Shown: in pieces, positions 53,302 through 63,481 of the stretch
Layout of the letters: every line of letters begins with the position of its first letter
How positions within the stretch are numbered: the first letter of the stretch is position 1
Assembly (NCBI GenBank): GCA_963665155.2
Contig: OY761986.2
Coordinates: forward strand, 620,001-684,000
Length of the DNA: 64,000 nucleotides
Direction of reading: 5' to 3'
Source: UBA1141 sp963665155
GTDB taxonomy: Bacteria > Chloroflexota > Dehalococcoidia > Lucifugimonadales > UBA3495
The notes under the pieces: model-generated
The model's input: the letters and a program-made list of their open reading frames with translations, nothing else
Database searches by the model: none
Told to the model about the DNA's origin: nothing
Translations under genes and position numbers: made by a program

Positions 53302-54005
53302 TGATTTTCCTCCGGCGGGTTTCCCGGATATCCAGGCGTCCTAGTTGCCGTAATTGCTTCAACCCGCATAGTCCCAATACCTAAGATGCCACCCAGTAGC
53401 CCATCGGTTGCAGTGCCTTGTTAAACCAATTATTGGTTGAGCTTTTTATCTCATTTGCTATCCTTAATAGAAGAAGCCAAAATCGGCTGGAAAATACCAA
53501 TACCATGCGGTGCTAAACTTCGCGGTGCCAAACTTCGCCGAAGATGGACCCCAGTCCGGCCTGACGTGGGTGTGCGGATGTTGAGTTCACATAATCCTTT
53601 TCCCTTTCTGGGCTTTCTCCGTTGCTTCAAATGGCCACTGGACCGACAATAAACAAAATCCTAGCCAATGAAGCTACATCCTATTAGTTGCCTGCTACCC
53701 TGAACATTTCTGGGCCGGATGTTCTATCGACCGGGTGGCATTGCCCGCTATGATCCAGTGCGCGCGCTATGATCCATAATGAGGATGAGTGAGTCTCTCG
53801 AACATCGGCGATATGCTCCTTGTGTAGGATGTAATCCGTCCAAGTTGTCCAGACATAGAGTTCTGAGAGAGACACCTTGGTGACCCATGGTTAGGAATTT
53901 GAATACATCAATGATGGTTAATACGTAATTTGTATTGCCATTGATCTGACCCGTGATCTGACCCGTAAGTCAGTACGTTGCGGCCGAATCGGAGATGAAA
54001 AACCT
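53302..54005. other. Divergent intergenic region, no confident gene
   Basis: About 700 bp between the PAP2 fusion (minus) and ftsH (plus). It contains two 15-bp direct repeats (CGGTGCTAAACTTCG, CGGTGCCAAACTTCG near 53511-53540) and a doubled GATCTGACCCGT just upstream of ftsH (53944-53967). A minus-strand ORF at 53684-53875 has no recognisable content. Confidence 0.35.
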
Positions 54006-56003
54006 ATGAATCAAATACGAGGCGGAAACCGAATGCGATGGATCTTGATCGGCGGGGTGCTTTTGTTCCTTGCTGCGATTTTCTTTCCACGGCCTTCCGG
54101 GACATTGGACCTGGAGATCAGTGAGGTATTCCGGATGGCCGAAAATGGTCAAGTGGCCGGAATAGAAGTGCGTGGAGACAAATTGACCGTCACCGGCACC
54201 GATGGCCAAATATTTAGCTCCCGCAAGGAAAGCAGTGTCAGCTTGTTGGAGTTGCTGGCTGGACGTGGCATTGCTACCGGTGGTGACGGTGTGAAAATCG
54301 AAGTAATGCAGGAAAGCCGCAGCCTAGTCGGCATATTCTTTTCGCTGTTGCCCTTGATTATCTTCGGCGGGTTGATTGTCTGGATGATGAGCCGGGCCCG
54401 CGGTGGCATGGGTCAGGTGATGAACATCGGCAAAAGCAAAGCGCGAATGGTCATAGATAAACCTTCCGTGAACTTCGATGACGTAGCAGGGGTCGATGAA
54501 GCCAAACAGGAGCTTGCCGAAGTCGTCGAGTTTCTCAAGCACCCACAGAAATTCGCCAAACTAGGAGCCAAAATACCCAGGGGAGTGCTGCTGATAGGCC
54601 CCCCTGGCACGGGTAAGACCCTTTTGGGCCGGGCAGTCGCTGGCGAAGCTGGGGTGTCGTTTTTCTCCATCAGCGGCAGCGAGTTCGTGGAAATGTTTGT
54701 GGGCGTTGGCGCCAGCCGGGTTCGAGACCTGTTCGAGCAGGCCAAGAAGAACCAACCCGCCATCGTGTTTATCGACGAGATTGATGCTGTAGGCAGGCAC
54801 AGAGGCGCTGGTATCGGCGGCGGCAACGATGAGCGAGAGCAGACCCTGAACCAGATCCTGGTGCAGATGGACGGCTTTGATGAGCGAACCAACGTTATTA
54901 TCATCGCCGCCACCAACCGGGCCGATGTCCTGGACCCTGCTTTGCTGCGGCCGGGACGGTTCGACCGGCGAGTTATGGTTGGTCTGCCCGACATAATCGG
55001 TCGGGAGGCGATCCTCGACGTGCATATGCGAGGGAAGCCGCTAGTTCAAGATGTAGACCTGCAAGCCTTAGCCCGGCAGACCCACGGCTTTAGCGGCGCA
55101 GACCTGGCGAACTTGGTGAACGAGGCTGCAATAACAACAGCCAGGCAAGATAGAAGCCAGATCACGCTCCAGGACCTAGAGGAAGCTATTGACCGAGTTA
55201 CGGTCGGACCCGCCAGTAGGAGCAGGAAAATTAGCGAGAGAGAAAGGGAGATTGTTGCCTACCACGAAGCTGGTCATGCCCTGGTAGCCGCAGCTATTCC
55301 CGCAGCAGACCCGGTGCACAAGGTGACGATCGTAGCCCACGGAGCAGCTGGCGGATACACGCGGATGATTCCCGAAGAAGATCGGGCCTTGTGGTCTAAA
55401 GCTCAGTTCGAGGCCATGTTGGCTGTGATGATGGGAGGACAGACTGCGGAAGGCATAGCGTTGGGGGATATTACCACCGGCGCTTCCAACGACCTACAAA
55501 ACGCAAGTGCGATAGCACGGAAAATGGTCACTGAATACGGTATGAGTGACGGTTTGGGGCCCCGGACCTTCGGCGCCGGCCAGGACTTGGTGTTCTTGGG
55601 CAAAGAACTGGCCCAAGGACCCAACTACAGCGATGAGGTTGCGGCAAGGATCGACGCTGAAATCGATGGCTTTCTCTGCAAGGCGAGGGATCTTGCAACT
55701 GAGATTCTTAAGGCCAACCGAGCAAAACTTACGGCAATGGCCAATCGCCTCCTCGCTGATGAGACGCTTGAGGGGCCCGATCTTCAGACGTTTCTCAAGG
55801 ACGCACCACTCGGGGTGGTTCCAGGCGAGTTGACAGAAGCGTCGACTGAAGAGCTACCAGGCGAATTGCCAGAACCGGGACCAATGCCAGAGGTGTCACA
55901 AGAAGTGTTGCCGGAACCGTTACAAGAAGAGGCGCCAATGGCCACCGGGGCAACCGCGTTTTCGACTATAATCCCGTCCCAAGACCAACCACAGGCAACA
56001 TAA
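54006..56003 (+). CDS. ftsH: ATP-dependent zinc metalloprotease FtsH
   Basis: 665 residues, membrane-anchored AAA+ protease. Two transmembrane segments (about 11-27 and 108-128) flank an extracytoplasmic domain. Walker A 'GPPGTGKT' is at 198-205, Walker B 'IVFIDEIDA' at 253-261, and the second region of homology 'ATNRADVLDPALLRPGRFDR' at 302-321. Zinc site HEAGH is at 420-424 with Asp496 in 'TTGASNDLQ'. The C-terminal 55 residues are a low-complexity Glu/Pro-rich tail ('LPGELPEPGPMPEVSQEVLP'), longer than usual. GGAGAT precedes the ATG. It degrades damaged membrane proteins and short-lived regulators. The pentose-phosphate genes follow 32 bp later. Confidence 0.97.
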   Translation: MNQIRGGNRMRWILIGGVLLFLAAIFFPRPSGTLDLEISEVFRMAENGQVAGIEVRGDKLTVTGTDGQIFSSRKESSVSLLELLAGRGIATGGDGVKIEVMQESRSLVGIFFSLLPLIIFGGLIVWMMSRARGGMGQVMNIGKSKARMVIDKPSVNFDDVAGVDEAKQELAEVVEFLKHPQKFAKLGAKIPRGVLLIGPPGTGKTLLGRAVAGEAGVSFFSISGSEFVEMFVGVGASRVRDLFEQAKKNQPAIVFIDEIDAVGRHRGAGIGGGNDEREQTLNQILVQMDGFDERTNVIIIAATNRADVLDPALLRPGRFDRRVMVGLPDIIGREAILDVHMRGKPLVQDVDLQALARQTHGFSGADLANLVNEAAITTARQDRSQITLQDLEEAIDRVTVGPASRSRKISEREREIVAYHEAGHALVAAAIPAADPVHKVTIVAHGAAGGYTRMIPEEDRALWSKAQFEAMLAVMMGGQTAEGIALGDITTGASNDLQNASAIARKMVTEYGMSDGLGPRTFGAGQDLVFLGKELAQGPNYSDEVAARIDAEIDGFLCKARDLATEILKANRAKLTAMANRLLADETLEGPDLQTFLKDAPLGVVPGELTEASTEELPGELPEPGPMPEVSQEVLPEPLQEEAPMATGATAFSTIIPSQDQPQAT

Positions 56004-56035
56004 CTGGAGAAGCGCCCCGACAAGAGAGGAGCGGC

Positions 56036-58792
56036 ATGACGAATACCCTTCAAGAAGTCCAGCGACTGGGGCAATCAATCTGGTACGACAACATCCGCCG
56101 CGGTTTGATTAAATCCGGAGAATTGTCGGCGCTGATTGAGCTTGGAGTTAGCGGCGTTACCTCCAACCCAACTATCTTCGAGAAGGCCATCGCCGGGAGC
56201 ACCGACTACGATGAAGCGCTGCTCGGCATGGCCAAAGACACGAAGAGCCCCGAAGAGATGTTCGAAGCTTTTGCTATTGAGGACATTCGCGCTGCCGCCG
56301 ATCTGCTGCGGCCCACTTTCGACCGGACGGGAGGAGATGACGGCTACGCCTCGTTGGAGGTAAGTCCTACTCTGGCCCATGATACCCAGGGAACTATTGC
56401 CGAAGCCGAGAGACTTTTCGCCGCCCTCGACCGACCGAACGTGATGGTCAAGGTGCCCGCTACACCTGAAGGGATACCAGCTATCCAGGGTCTAATCGGT
56501 CGGGGCATCAACGTGAATGTTACCTTGATCTTCTCCCTCGATACCTACCGGCAAGTAGCGAATGCCTACATAGGCGGTCTGGAAGACCTGGCCAAATCGC
56601 GCGGAGACGTCAGCAAGGTAGCCTCGGTGGCGTCTTTCTTCGTAAGCCGGCTGGACTCCGCCATTGACGCACTGCTGGAGGATTTGATTCGGAACGGAGC
56701 TAATGAGCTGAAAGGACTCCTGGGCAAAGCGGCAATCGCCAATGCCAAGCTGGCTTACCGGCAATTCCAAACAATATTCGCCGAACCCGCCTTCACGGCC
56801 CTGCGGGAAAGTGGCGCGCGGGTCCAACGGCCCTTGTGGGCCAGCACCGGCACCAAGAACCCGGCCTACAGCGACGTGTTATACCTGGACTCGCTGATTG
56901 GCCCCGACACAGTAAACACAGTGCCCCCAGCGACGCTTACCGCCTTTGTAAATCACGGCAGCGCCGTCAACAGGCTGGACCAAGGGGTGGAAGATGCCCA
57001 ACGTACCATGGAGTCTTTGGCCCGAGCCGGAATCGACCTCGATCGGGTGACCGACGGTCTGCTAGCCGACGGCTTGAAAGCCTTTGTCGAGTCCTTCGAG
57101 AAATTGATGGCCAACATAGAAGACAAGAACGCGCGCCTGCTGGCGCGGGAGCACGAGCACCCCGGCGTCAGCCTGGGAGATTACCTGCCGGATGTGGAAT
57201 CCGCGTTGGCCGACCTGCAACGGCGCCAGGTGATTACCCGAATTTGGAACGGGGACCATACCGTGTGGAAGGAGGACCCCACGGAGATTAGCAACCGTTT
57301 GGGCTGGCTCACGGTTACCGACGTAATGTGCGAACAAGCCCCTGTTATGGAGGCATTTGCTGATGAAGTTCGGAAGGCTGGCTTCCGCCATGTCGTTCTA
57401 CTGGGAATGGGCGGCAGCAGCTTAGGGCCGGAGGTCTTGCGCCAGACTTTCGCCAGCGCCCCCGGTTATCCGGAGCTAATCGTGCTCGACTCGACTGTGC
57501 CCGAATGGGTGCAGTCGGTAGCCGATGCCATAGACCCCGCCCACACCCTTTTCTTGGTTTGCTCCAAGTCTGGCTCGACCACCGAACCCAACATGTTTTA
57601 CGCTTACTTTAGGGACTTGGTGGAGGTGTCCGTTGGAAAGGAAAATGCGGGTCAGCACTTCGTCGCTATCACAGATCCCGGAACGGTGCTAGAGCAGTTG
57701 GCCGAAGAGCAAGGGTTCCGACGGGTGTTCTCCAACCCTCCTGAAATTGGAGGCCGCTATTCGGTGCTGTCCTACTTCGGTCTGGTGCCGGCCGCCCTGA
57801 TGGGCCTCGACGTCCTAAAGTTACTTGATCGCGCCGATTGTATGCGAGAAGGGATCGCGTCCTGTGTTCCAGCCCACGAAAACCCCGGCGCTTGGCTGGG
57901 GGCGGTGATGGGCGTCCTGGCCCGGCAGGGTCGGGACAAACTCACTCTGGTCACATCTCCCTCCATCAGCAGCTTTGGGCTGTGGGCCGAACAACTCATC
58001 GCCGAGAGCACCGGCAAGGAAGGCTTGGGCATTGTTCCGGTGGCCGGAGAGCCTATGGCGTCTCCAAGTAACTACGGCGCAGACCGCCTTTTTGTTTATC
58101 TGCGCATGGATGGCGATGACAACGCCGAAACGGACGAAAGTGTTCAAGCCATCGAATCGGTAGGGCAACCCGTGGTGCGTTTGGACCTGCGGTACAAGTA
58201 CGATGTTGGGGCCGAGTTCTTCCGCTGGGAACTGGCGACGGCTATAGCTGGCTCTTATCTCGGCATCAATCCGTTCGACCAGCCAAACGTCCAGGCAGCC
58301 AAGGATATGACCGAAAGCGTGCTGAGCCAGTACGAAACCTCGGGAAACCTCCCTGACCTGACGCAAGGCTCGGGGCAGGATTCGGGCTCACTAGGCACTC
58401 TTTTGGCTGAGTCTAAAAGTGGCGATTATCTGGCCATCATGGCCTATGTTCAGCAGACGCCTGAAGTCGACCATGCTTTGGACGCCCTGCGCCGCAGGGT
58501 TACGAAGAAGTACGGCATCGCCACGACCATGGGCTACGGCCCCCGCTTCCTGCACTCCACCGGCCAGTTGCATAAGGGCGGTCCCGGGTCAGGTCTGTTT
58601 CTGCAACTCACAGCGGATCACCCGCAAGACGTAGCCATACCGGGCGCTCCGTACACCTTTGGCGTGCTGGCGGACGGGCAGGCTGCAGGCGACCTCCAAG
58701 CGTTGCGGGGTTCCCAACGCCGGGCCGGGCGGGTCGAGCTGGGTTCCGACCATGCGGCGAGCGTGCGCAAAATGACCGAAGAAGTGGACTAA
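56036..58792 (+). CDS. Bifunctional transaldolase / glucose-6-phosphate isomerase
   Basis: 918 residues. The transaldolase domain (1-370) has 'GVSGVTSNPTIFEKAIAG' near 38-54, the Schiff-base Lys139 in 'VMVKVPATPEG', and 'PLWASTGTKNPAYSDVLYLD'. The glucose-6-phosphate isomerase domain (about 400-918) has 'VVLLGMGGSSLGPEVLRQTF', 'LFLVCSKSGSTTEPNMFYAY' and 'ESTGKEGLGIVPVAGEP'. Such fusions are known in several phyla. It links the non-oxidative pentose phosphate pathway to glycolysis, and it heads the operon with HAD, 6PGDH and G6PDH genes. AGGAG precedes the ATG. Confidence 0.95.
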   Translation: MTNTLQEVQRLGQSIWYDNIRRGLIKSGELSALIELGVSGVTSNPTIFEKAIAGSTDYDEALLGMAKDTKSPEEMFEAFAIEDIRAAADLLRPTFDRTGGDDGYASLEVSPTLAHDTQGTIAEAERLFAALDRPNVMVKVPATPEGIPAIQGLIGRGINVNVTLIFSLDTYRQVANAYIGGLEDLAKSRGDVSKVASVASFFVSRLDSAIDALLEDLIRNGANELKGLLGKAAIANAKLAYRQFQTIFAEPAFTALRESGARVQRPLWASTGTKNPAYSDVLYLDSLIGPDTVNTVPPATLTAFVNHGSAVNRLDQGVEDAQRTMESLARAGIDLDRVTDGLLADGLKAFVESFEKLMANIEDKNARLLAREHEHPGVSLGDYLPDVESALADLQRRQVITRIWNGDHTVWKEDPTEISNRLGWLTVTDVMCEQAPVMEAFADEVRKAGFRHVVLLGMGGSSLGPEVLRQTFASAPGYPELIVLDSTVPEWVQSVADAIDPAHTLFLVCSKSGSTTEPNMFYAYFRDLVEVSVGKENAGQHFVAITDPGTVLEQLAEEQGFRRVFSNPPEIGGRYSVLSYFGLVPAALMGLDVLKLLDRADCMREGIASCVPAHENPGAWLGAVMGVLARQGRDKLTLVTSPSISSFGLWAEQLIAESTGKEGLGIVPVAGEPMASPSNYGADRLFVYLRMDGDDNAETDESVQAIESVGQPVVRLDLRYKYDVGAEFFRWELATAIAGSYLGINPFDQPNVQAAKDMTESVLSQYETSGNLPDLTQGSGQDSGSLGTLLAESKSGDYLAIMAYVQQTPEVDHALDALRRRVTKKYGIATTMGYGPRFLHSTGQLHKGGPGSGLFLQLTADHPQDVAIPGAPYTFGVLADGQAAGDLQALRGSQRRAGRVELGSDHAASVRKMTEEVD

Positions 58793-58909
58793 TTGGGGAA
58801 ATTGTGAATTAGCTAACATGAGCCTTACAGAGTACGAGTTAGCGAGTAGACTGCGGCCGCGGGGCAGGGGAGCAGGTGGTTCCATAATTTCATCCTGGGA
58901 GATTAAACT

Positions 58910-59659
58910 GTGATCGCCGCAATAATGTTCGATCTGGACGGCACGCTGGTGCAGTCAGAGAAGTTGAAGGCTCTTTCATACGCTCTGGCGGTACAGCGAA
59001 TTAGGAAATTGCCGGAGCCTGAGCAAAAAGCTATTGAGGCATACCGTGAGATCGTGGGAGCCACTCGGGAAGTCGCCTCTCGACACATCACGGAAAGCTT
59101 GGACCTAGATGCCGAGCTTCGTCCCTTGTTGGATGAACATAATGCCAGCGAGACTTGGGAAGTACTGACGGCCATGCGCACGGAGATTTACAACAACATG
59201 GTGGCCGATCCTCAAGTCATCCGCGACAACCAATGGCCCTACACAATCGGCCTTTTGCGCACTGCCAAGGATTATGCTTGCCGTACTGCCTTGGCGACGA
59301 TGTCGTATCGCAAAGAAGCATTACATATATTACAGTCCCTCGATATTGAGGACTCTTTGGACGAGATCCTTACTCGGGAAGACGTGCAAAACCCCAAGCC
59401 GGACCCTGAAATCTATTTAATGGCCGCGCGAAAACTAGAGGTCGAACCTCAAGACTGTCTGGTGCTCGAGGACTCGCCCAACGGTGTGCGGGCCGGAGTG
59501 GCCGCTGGCATGAACGTGATCGCCGTAGCCACTCCTTTCACAATTGCTGGCTTGCATACCAGCCAAGTGTTGGAACATGCCTGGATGGTCCACGAGCCCG
59601 AAAAGTTGCTTTCGGTTGTTCAAGATAGGATCGTCGAACACAACCAAAGGCTGCACTAA
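58910..59659 (+). CDS. HAD-superfamily hydrolase (beta-phosphoglucomutase-like)
   Basis: 249 residues from GTG 58910, with GGGAG upstream. Motif I 'MFDLDGTLVQSEKLK' has the nucleophile Asp near residue 8 and the acid Asp two later. Motif II is a Thr/Ser in 'TALATMSYRKEALHIL', motif III Lys is in 'VQNPKPDPEIYLMAARKL', and motif IV Asp is in 'CLVLEDSPNGVRAGVAAG'. A helical cap lies between motifs I and II. It is a sugar-phosphate phosphatase or phosphomutase of the PGMB/GS1 type. Its place between tal-pgi and 6PGDH suggests a sugar phosphate substrate. Confidence 0.88.
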   Translation: MIAAIMFDLDGTLVQSEKLKALSYALAVQRIRKLPEPEQKAIEAYREIVGATREVASRHITESLDLDAELRPLLDEHNASETWEVLTAMRTEIYNNMVADPQVIRDNQWPYTIGLLRTAKDYACRTALATMSYRKEALHILQSLDIEDSLDEILTREDVQNPKPDPEIYLMAARKLEVEPQDCLVLEDSPNGVRAGVAAGMNVIAVATPFTIAGLHTSQVLEHAWMVHEPEKLLSVVQDRIVEHNQRLH

Positions 59660-59867
59660 AGAGTCATTCCACTTCTCAAGCAGGAAGGAGGAAAATCGAG
59701 GTACCTCAATATGGCTGGCGTTTTTTGGCAGGTAACGAGACTCTTAAGGGCCTCTCGGTGGAATACTTACGCGGCAAAGGTTGTAACGACGGTCAGCCAA
59801 TTTTAACCATTGGCTGCATTTAGGTTTATAAATTATTGGACGATTTAACGATACAGGAGTAATCATC

Positions 59868-60860
59868 ATGGAAATCGGCATGATTGGCTTGGGCCGTATG
59901 GGCGGCAACATGGTGCAACGCTTACTGAATGGTGGGCACCGAGTGGTGACCTATGACCGGAGCGCCGAGGCGGTGACTGCCAGCCAGGCCCAGGGTGCCG
60001 TGGCCTCAGCGTCGTTATAGAATTTGGTAGAGCAGTTGTCCCAATCCCGGGCTGTTTGGATTATGTTGCCGGACGGTCGACCCATTGAAGATACGATAGA
60101 GAGCTTAACCCCTATTTTATCTGCCAGAGAAACTATTCTAGATGGCGGAAACTCAAATTACAAAGACAGCATGCGCCGGGCGGAAACCCTGGCGGGTCAC
60201 AGCATAGATTTCATGGACGTCGGCACCAGCGGCGGTATCTGGGGACTGGCTGAAGGCTACGCCCTGATGATCGGTGGGAAAAAGGATGTCTATGAACGTT
60301 TGGAACCCATCTTCCAGACGCTGGCGCCCAGCGAAGATAAGGGGCTCAGTCATGTGGGGCCTCCCGGCGCCGGGCACTTTGTGAAGATGATCCATAACGG
60401 TGTCGAGTATGGCATTATGCAGGCCTACGCCGAGGGCTTCGAGATTATGGAGGCCAAGAAGGAGTTCAATTTGGACCTGGGCCAGATCGCCCAAGGGTTG
60501 CGCTACGGCAGTGTAGTCCGCTCTTGGCTGCTGGACCTGGCCGCGGCTGCGCTGGAGGAAGACCCCAAACTCGACAATTTGGAAGCCTACGTCGAAGATT
60601 CGGGCGAGGGCCGCTGGACGGTCCAAGAATCTATTGACTTGGCCGTGCCCGCTCCAGTCATTACCCTGTCGTTGCAGCAACGCTTCCGGTCCCGCCAAGA
60701 CGGCCCATTCGGAGCCAAAATGCTGGCTGCTTTGCGCAACCAGTTTGGAGGGCATGCGGTACGCCCGGCTTCTTTGAAAAGCTCCGAGGAAGGCTCCGAG
60801 AAAGGCTCCGAGAATGGCTCTGGGCAGGCTGAGACCCAAGCCGAAGGAAGTAAGGAGTAA
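59868..60860 (+). pseudogene. 6-phosphogluconate dehydrogenase (decarboxylating) with an in-frame amber codon
   Basis: From ATG 59868 (AGGAG at 59854-59858) the frame gives 'MEIGMIGLGRMGGNMVQRLL' with the Rossmann GLGxMG. TAG at 60018-60020 is codon 51, where homologues have 'SSLEDL'-like sequence. The frame then runs on uninterrupted: 'DGGNSNYKDSMRRAETLAGH', 'DVGTSGGIWGLAEGYALMIGG', 'PGAGHFVKMIHNGVEYGIMQ' (catalytic Lys and substrate residues). All else is intact, about 330 codons. The C-terminal tail holds an imperfect 5-residue repeat (GSEEGSEKGSENGSG-like). Either an amber mutation inactivated it, or TAG is read through, or this is a base-calling error. It ends on zwf's start (TAATG). Confidence 0.88.
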
Positions 60861-62338
60861 TGGCTGGCGAGCCAACCACTATCGTCATTTTCGGGGCTAC
60901 TGGCGACCTAACCCGGCGGAAACTGATTCCGGCGCTGTTCCAACTGGCCTGCAAAGGACGGTTGCCCCAGCCATTTCACATCGTTGGCTTTGCTCGCCAA
61001 GAGTTTTCCGACGACCGGTTCAGAGACTATTTGGGTGAAGTAGTCCGGGAATTTAGCCAGTTGGCGTTGCGGGCCGATGAGTGGACTGCCTTCGCAAGAA
61101 ATATCTCCTATGTGCGAGGCGACCTAGACGCGCCTGAAGACTATGTTCGGCTCAAGCAAAACCTTGAAGGCACCGAAGGAAATCCCAACGCCAACCGGCT
61201 ATATTATCTATCAGTCGCCCCCCGGTTCTTCGGTAATGCTGTGGCCAACCTGGGGAGTTCCGGCCTTGGGAAAGAAGAGGGAGGGTGGCGCAGGGTAGTA
61301 ATCGAGAAACCCTTCGGACATGACCTACAGTCCGCCCAATTGTTGAACCGTGCCGTACATGAGGTATTCAGTGAAGAGCAGGTATACCGAATAGACCATT
61401 ACCTTGGCAAAGAGACGGTGCAAAACCTCCTGGTGTTCCGTTTTGGCAATCGTATATTTGAACCCTTGTGGAACCGCGAACATGTGGACAATGTCCAGAT
61501 TACCGCTGCGGAAACGGTCTCTGTGGGAGACCGGGCCGGCTATTACGACCAATCCGGTGTGGTGCGGGACATGGTGCAAAACCACCTGCTCCAGTTGCTG
61601 ACCATGGTCGCTATGGAGCCTCCCAGCACATTAGACGCCGACTCCCTGCGCAACCACAAGGTGGAGATACTCCGGGCAATACGACGTTGGTCCCCGGAAG
61701 AAGAAGCGCTGAACACGACTCTTGGACAATACCGAGGGTACCGGGACGAAAACGGTGTGGCGACGGGATCGTCCACCCCAACCTATGCAGCGTTGAGGCT
61801 GTACATTGATAACTGGCGTTGGCAGGGCGTGCCTTTCTACCTGCGCACTGGAAAGGCCATGGTGGAAAAGTCGACCGAGATTGTGATTCAGTTCAGGCGT
61901 CCACCCCACATGATGTTTTCCAGCGCCAACGACGAGGAACTTGGCCCCAATCTCCTCTCTTTCTGTCTCCAACCCGACGAGGGAGTTCACCTTCAGTTCG
62001 GGGTCAAAGTCCCCGACCAAGGCATGGTCATGGGATCGAAAGACATGTCTTTTCATTACGACTCTGCTTTCAATGACCAAGCCATTCCCGAAGCCTACGA
62101 GCGGCTGCTTCAAGACTCCTTAGAAGGCGACGCTTCGTTATTCATCCGCAGCGACCACATCGAAGAAGCTTGGCGCATAGTCGCGCCACTGCTCCGGGAG
62201 CAGGGTAAATCTAGGTTGCCACCGCCGGAAGAATACGAACCCGGCTCTTGGGGGCCAGCGGCCAGCGACGAATTGTTGTCTCGAGAAGGACACACCTGGC
62301 AACAGGTTTGCGGTACCCACGACGGGGAAAATGACTGA
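60860..62338 (+). CDS. zwf: Glucose-6-phosphate 1-dehydrogenase
   Basis: 492 residues, usual length. NADP-binding 'IVIFGATGDLTRRKLIPAL' is at 8-26, 'VVIEKPFGHDLQSA' near 146, and the active-site signature 'YRIDHYLGKETVQN' at 176-189. The substrate/proton-relay region is 'REHVDNVQITAAETVSVGDR', then 'YYDQSGVVRDMVQNHLLQLL'. It oxidises glucose 6-phosphate to 6-phosphogluconolactone. It is translationally coupled: its ATG overlaps the TAA of the preceding 6PGDH gene. Confidence 0.97.
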   Translation: MAGEPTTIVIFGATGDLTRRKLIPALFQLACKGRLPQPFHIVGFARQEFSDDRFRDYLGEVVREFSQLALRADEWTAFARNISYVRGDLDAPEDYVRLKQNLEGTEGNPNANRLYYLSVAPRFFGNAVANLGSSGLGKEEGGWRRVVIEKPFGHDLQSAQLLNRAVHEVFSEEQVYRIDHYLGKETVQNLLVFRFGNRIFEPLWNREHVDNVQITAAETVSVGDRAGYYDQSGVVRDMVQNHLLQLLTMVAMEPPSTLDADSLRNHKVEILRAIRRWSPEEEALNTTLGQYRGYRDENGVATGSSTPTYAALRLYIDNWRWQGVPFYLRTGKAMVEKSTEIVIQFRRPPHMMFSSANDEELGPNLLSFCLQPDEGVHLQFGVKVPDQGMVMGSKDMSFHYDSAFNDQAIPEAYERLLQDSLEGDASLFIRSDHIEEAWRIVAPLLREQGKSRLPPPEEYEPGSWGPAASDELLSREGHTWQQVCGTHDGEND

Positions 62339-62373
62339 GCTATTTATGCGTCGCCCAGATTGGGTCTGACCCT

Positions 62374-63137
62374 ATGCCCGAAGTTCTGTCCGAAGTTCCG
62401 TGCCAAGTACCGGTCCCATTTATCACCACCGATCAGATGCGGGAAGTAGACCGGGCCATGATCGAAGATTACGGCATTTCGCTAATCCAAATGATGGAGA
62501 ATGCTGGCCGAAACCTGGCCCACCTAGCCAGGCGGCGATTCCTGGGAGATGATCCGAGAGGGCGTCGAGTCGTAGTGCTGGCTGGCACTGGTGGGAACGG
62601 CGGCGGTGGGCTTGTTTGCGCCCGTAATCTGCGCAATGGGGGGCGGATGTACAGGTTTGGCTGACTGCCCCAAGCACCGGCCTAACCTACGCACCCCGCC
62701 TGCAGTTCAATATTCTTAAGCGTATGGGCGTCCCAATCGTCGTAACCGGCTTCGAAGCTAACAACTTGTTAACGCTGCCTCCCGCTGACCTTGTGATAGA
62801 TTCCCTGATCGGTTACAGCTTGGTTGGGCACGCCCAAGGAACCGTGGCTGCGCTGATAGAAGCCGCCAACAGCCACGGGGCGCCCATCTTGGCCCTTGAT
62901 GTGCCAAGCGGCCTAAACATTACCACGGGGGCGGTTAGCGACTGCACGGTGCCGGCAGATGCGACCATGACACTGGCCCTGCCCAAAGTTGGCCTACGTG
63001 CTGAAGCGGCGAAGCCATTCATTGGGGAACTCTACTTGGCAGATATCAGCGTGCCGACGGAGCTGTACGCCAAACCCCCGCTATCCCTAGAGGTCGAAAA
63101 TGTCTTTGCTAAAAATGAAATTGTTCGCCTTTGGTAG
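62374..63137 (+). pseudogene. NAD(P)HX epimerase (NnrE/YjeF_N) with a single-base frameshift
   Basis: The first frame, 'TTDQMREVDRAMIEDYGISL' to 'LAGTGGNGGGGLVCARNLRN', is the YjeF N-terminal domain with the glycine-rich loop. At the G run near 62635-62641 a base is lost: the correct continuation 'WGADVQVWLTAPSTGLTYAP' lies in another frame and leads to 'LPPADLVIDSLIGYSLVGHA' and 'PILALDVPSGLNITTGA' (62724-63137). The protein would repair hydrated NAD(P)H. The C-terminal dehydratase domain (NnrD) often fused to it is absent. A homopolymer frameshift could be a sequencing error. Confidence 0.85.
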
Positions 63138-63481
63138 GTTTAGATCTTGGTCAACGAGAGCGGATGAAGGGTCAGCGTGACGGACCTGAGCAGGTGTTCT
63201 GCCTCCAAACGGGTTGTAACTGATGCTGTGAGGGAGTTGCGAAATCGGATGCTTAGGATAAAGATATAATTGAATTCTGGGAGCGCTTGCGGTTCTCCCC
63301 TGTCTTGAAAACCGGCGAATAGAAAATATGTTGGAATGCACAAACACCGCAAGACCAAACCTGAGAGGGTGAAATTCAGCGATAGCTCGGGCGGCCCTGG
63401 CATTTTGGGAGACGCCTTGTATTCCGGCGTTCACTCCTTTAGCGTTCACTTTACTTGCATTGACTTAATGGGAGGCAGTCC
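63138..63481. other. Intergenic region, no gene seen
   Basis: About 345 bp between the NnrE-like gene and the CoxL-like gene. ORFs on the minus strand here lack recognisable content. The binding site GGAGG (63471-63475) of the next gene is at its end. Confidence 0.35.

Noticed and set aside
51389..60860. Genome-wide recoding of TAG suggested by two in-frame amber codons (52255 and 60018)
   Set aside because: TAG is used as the normal terminator of intact genes in the window (for example the CoA-transferase at 1711 and the M20 peptidase at 38130), so general recoding does not fit.
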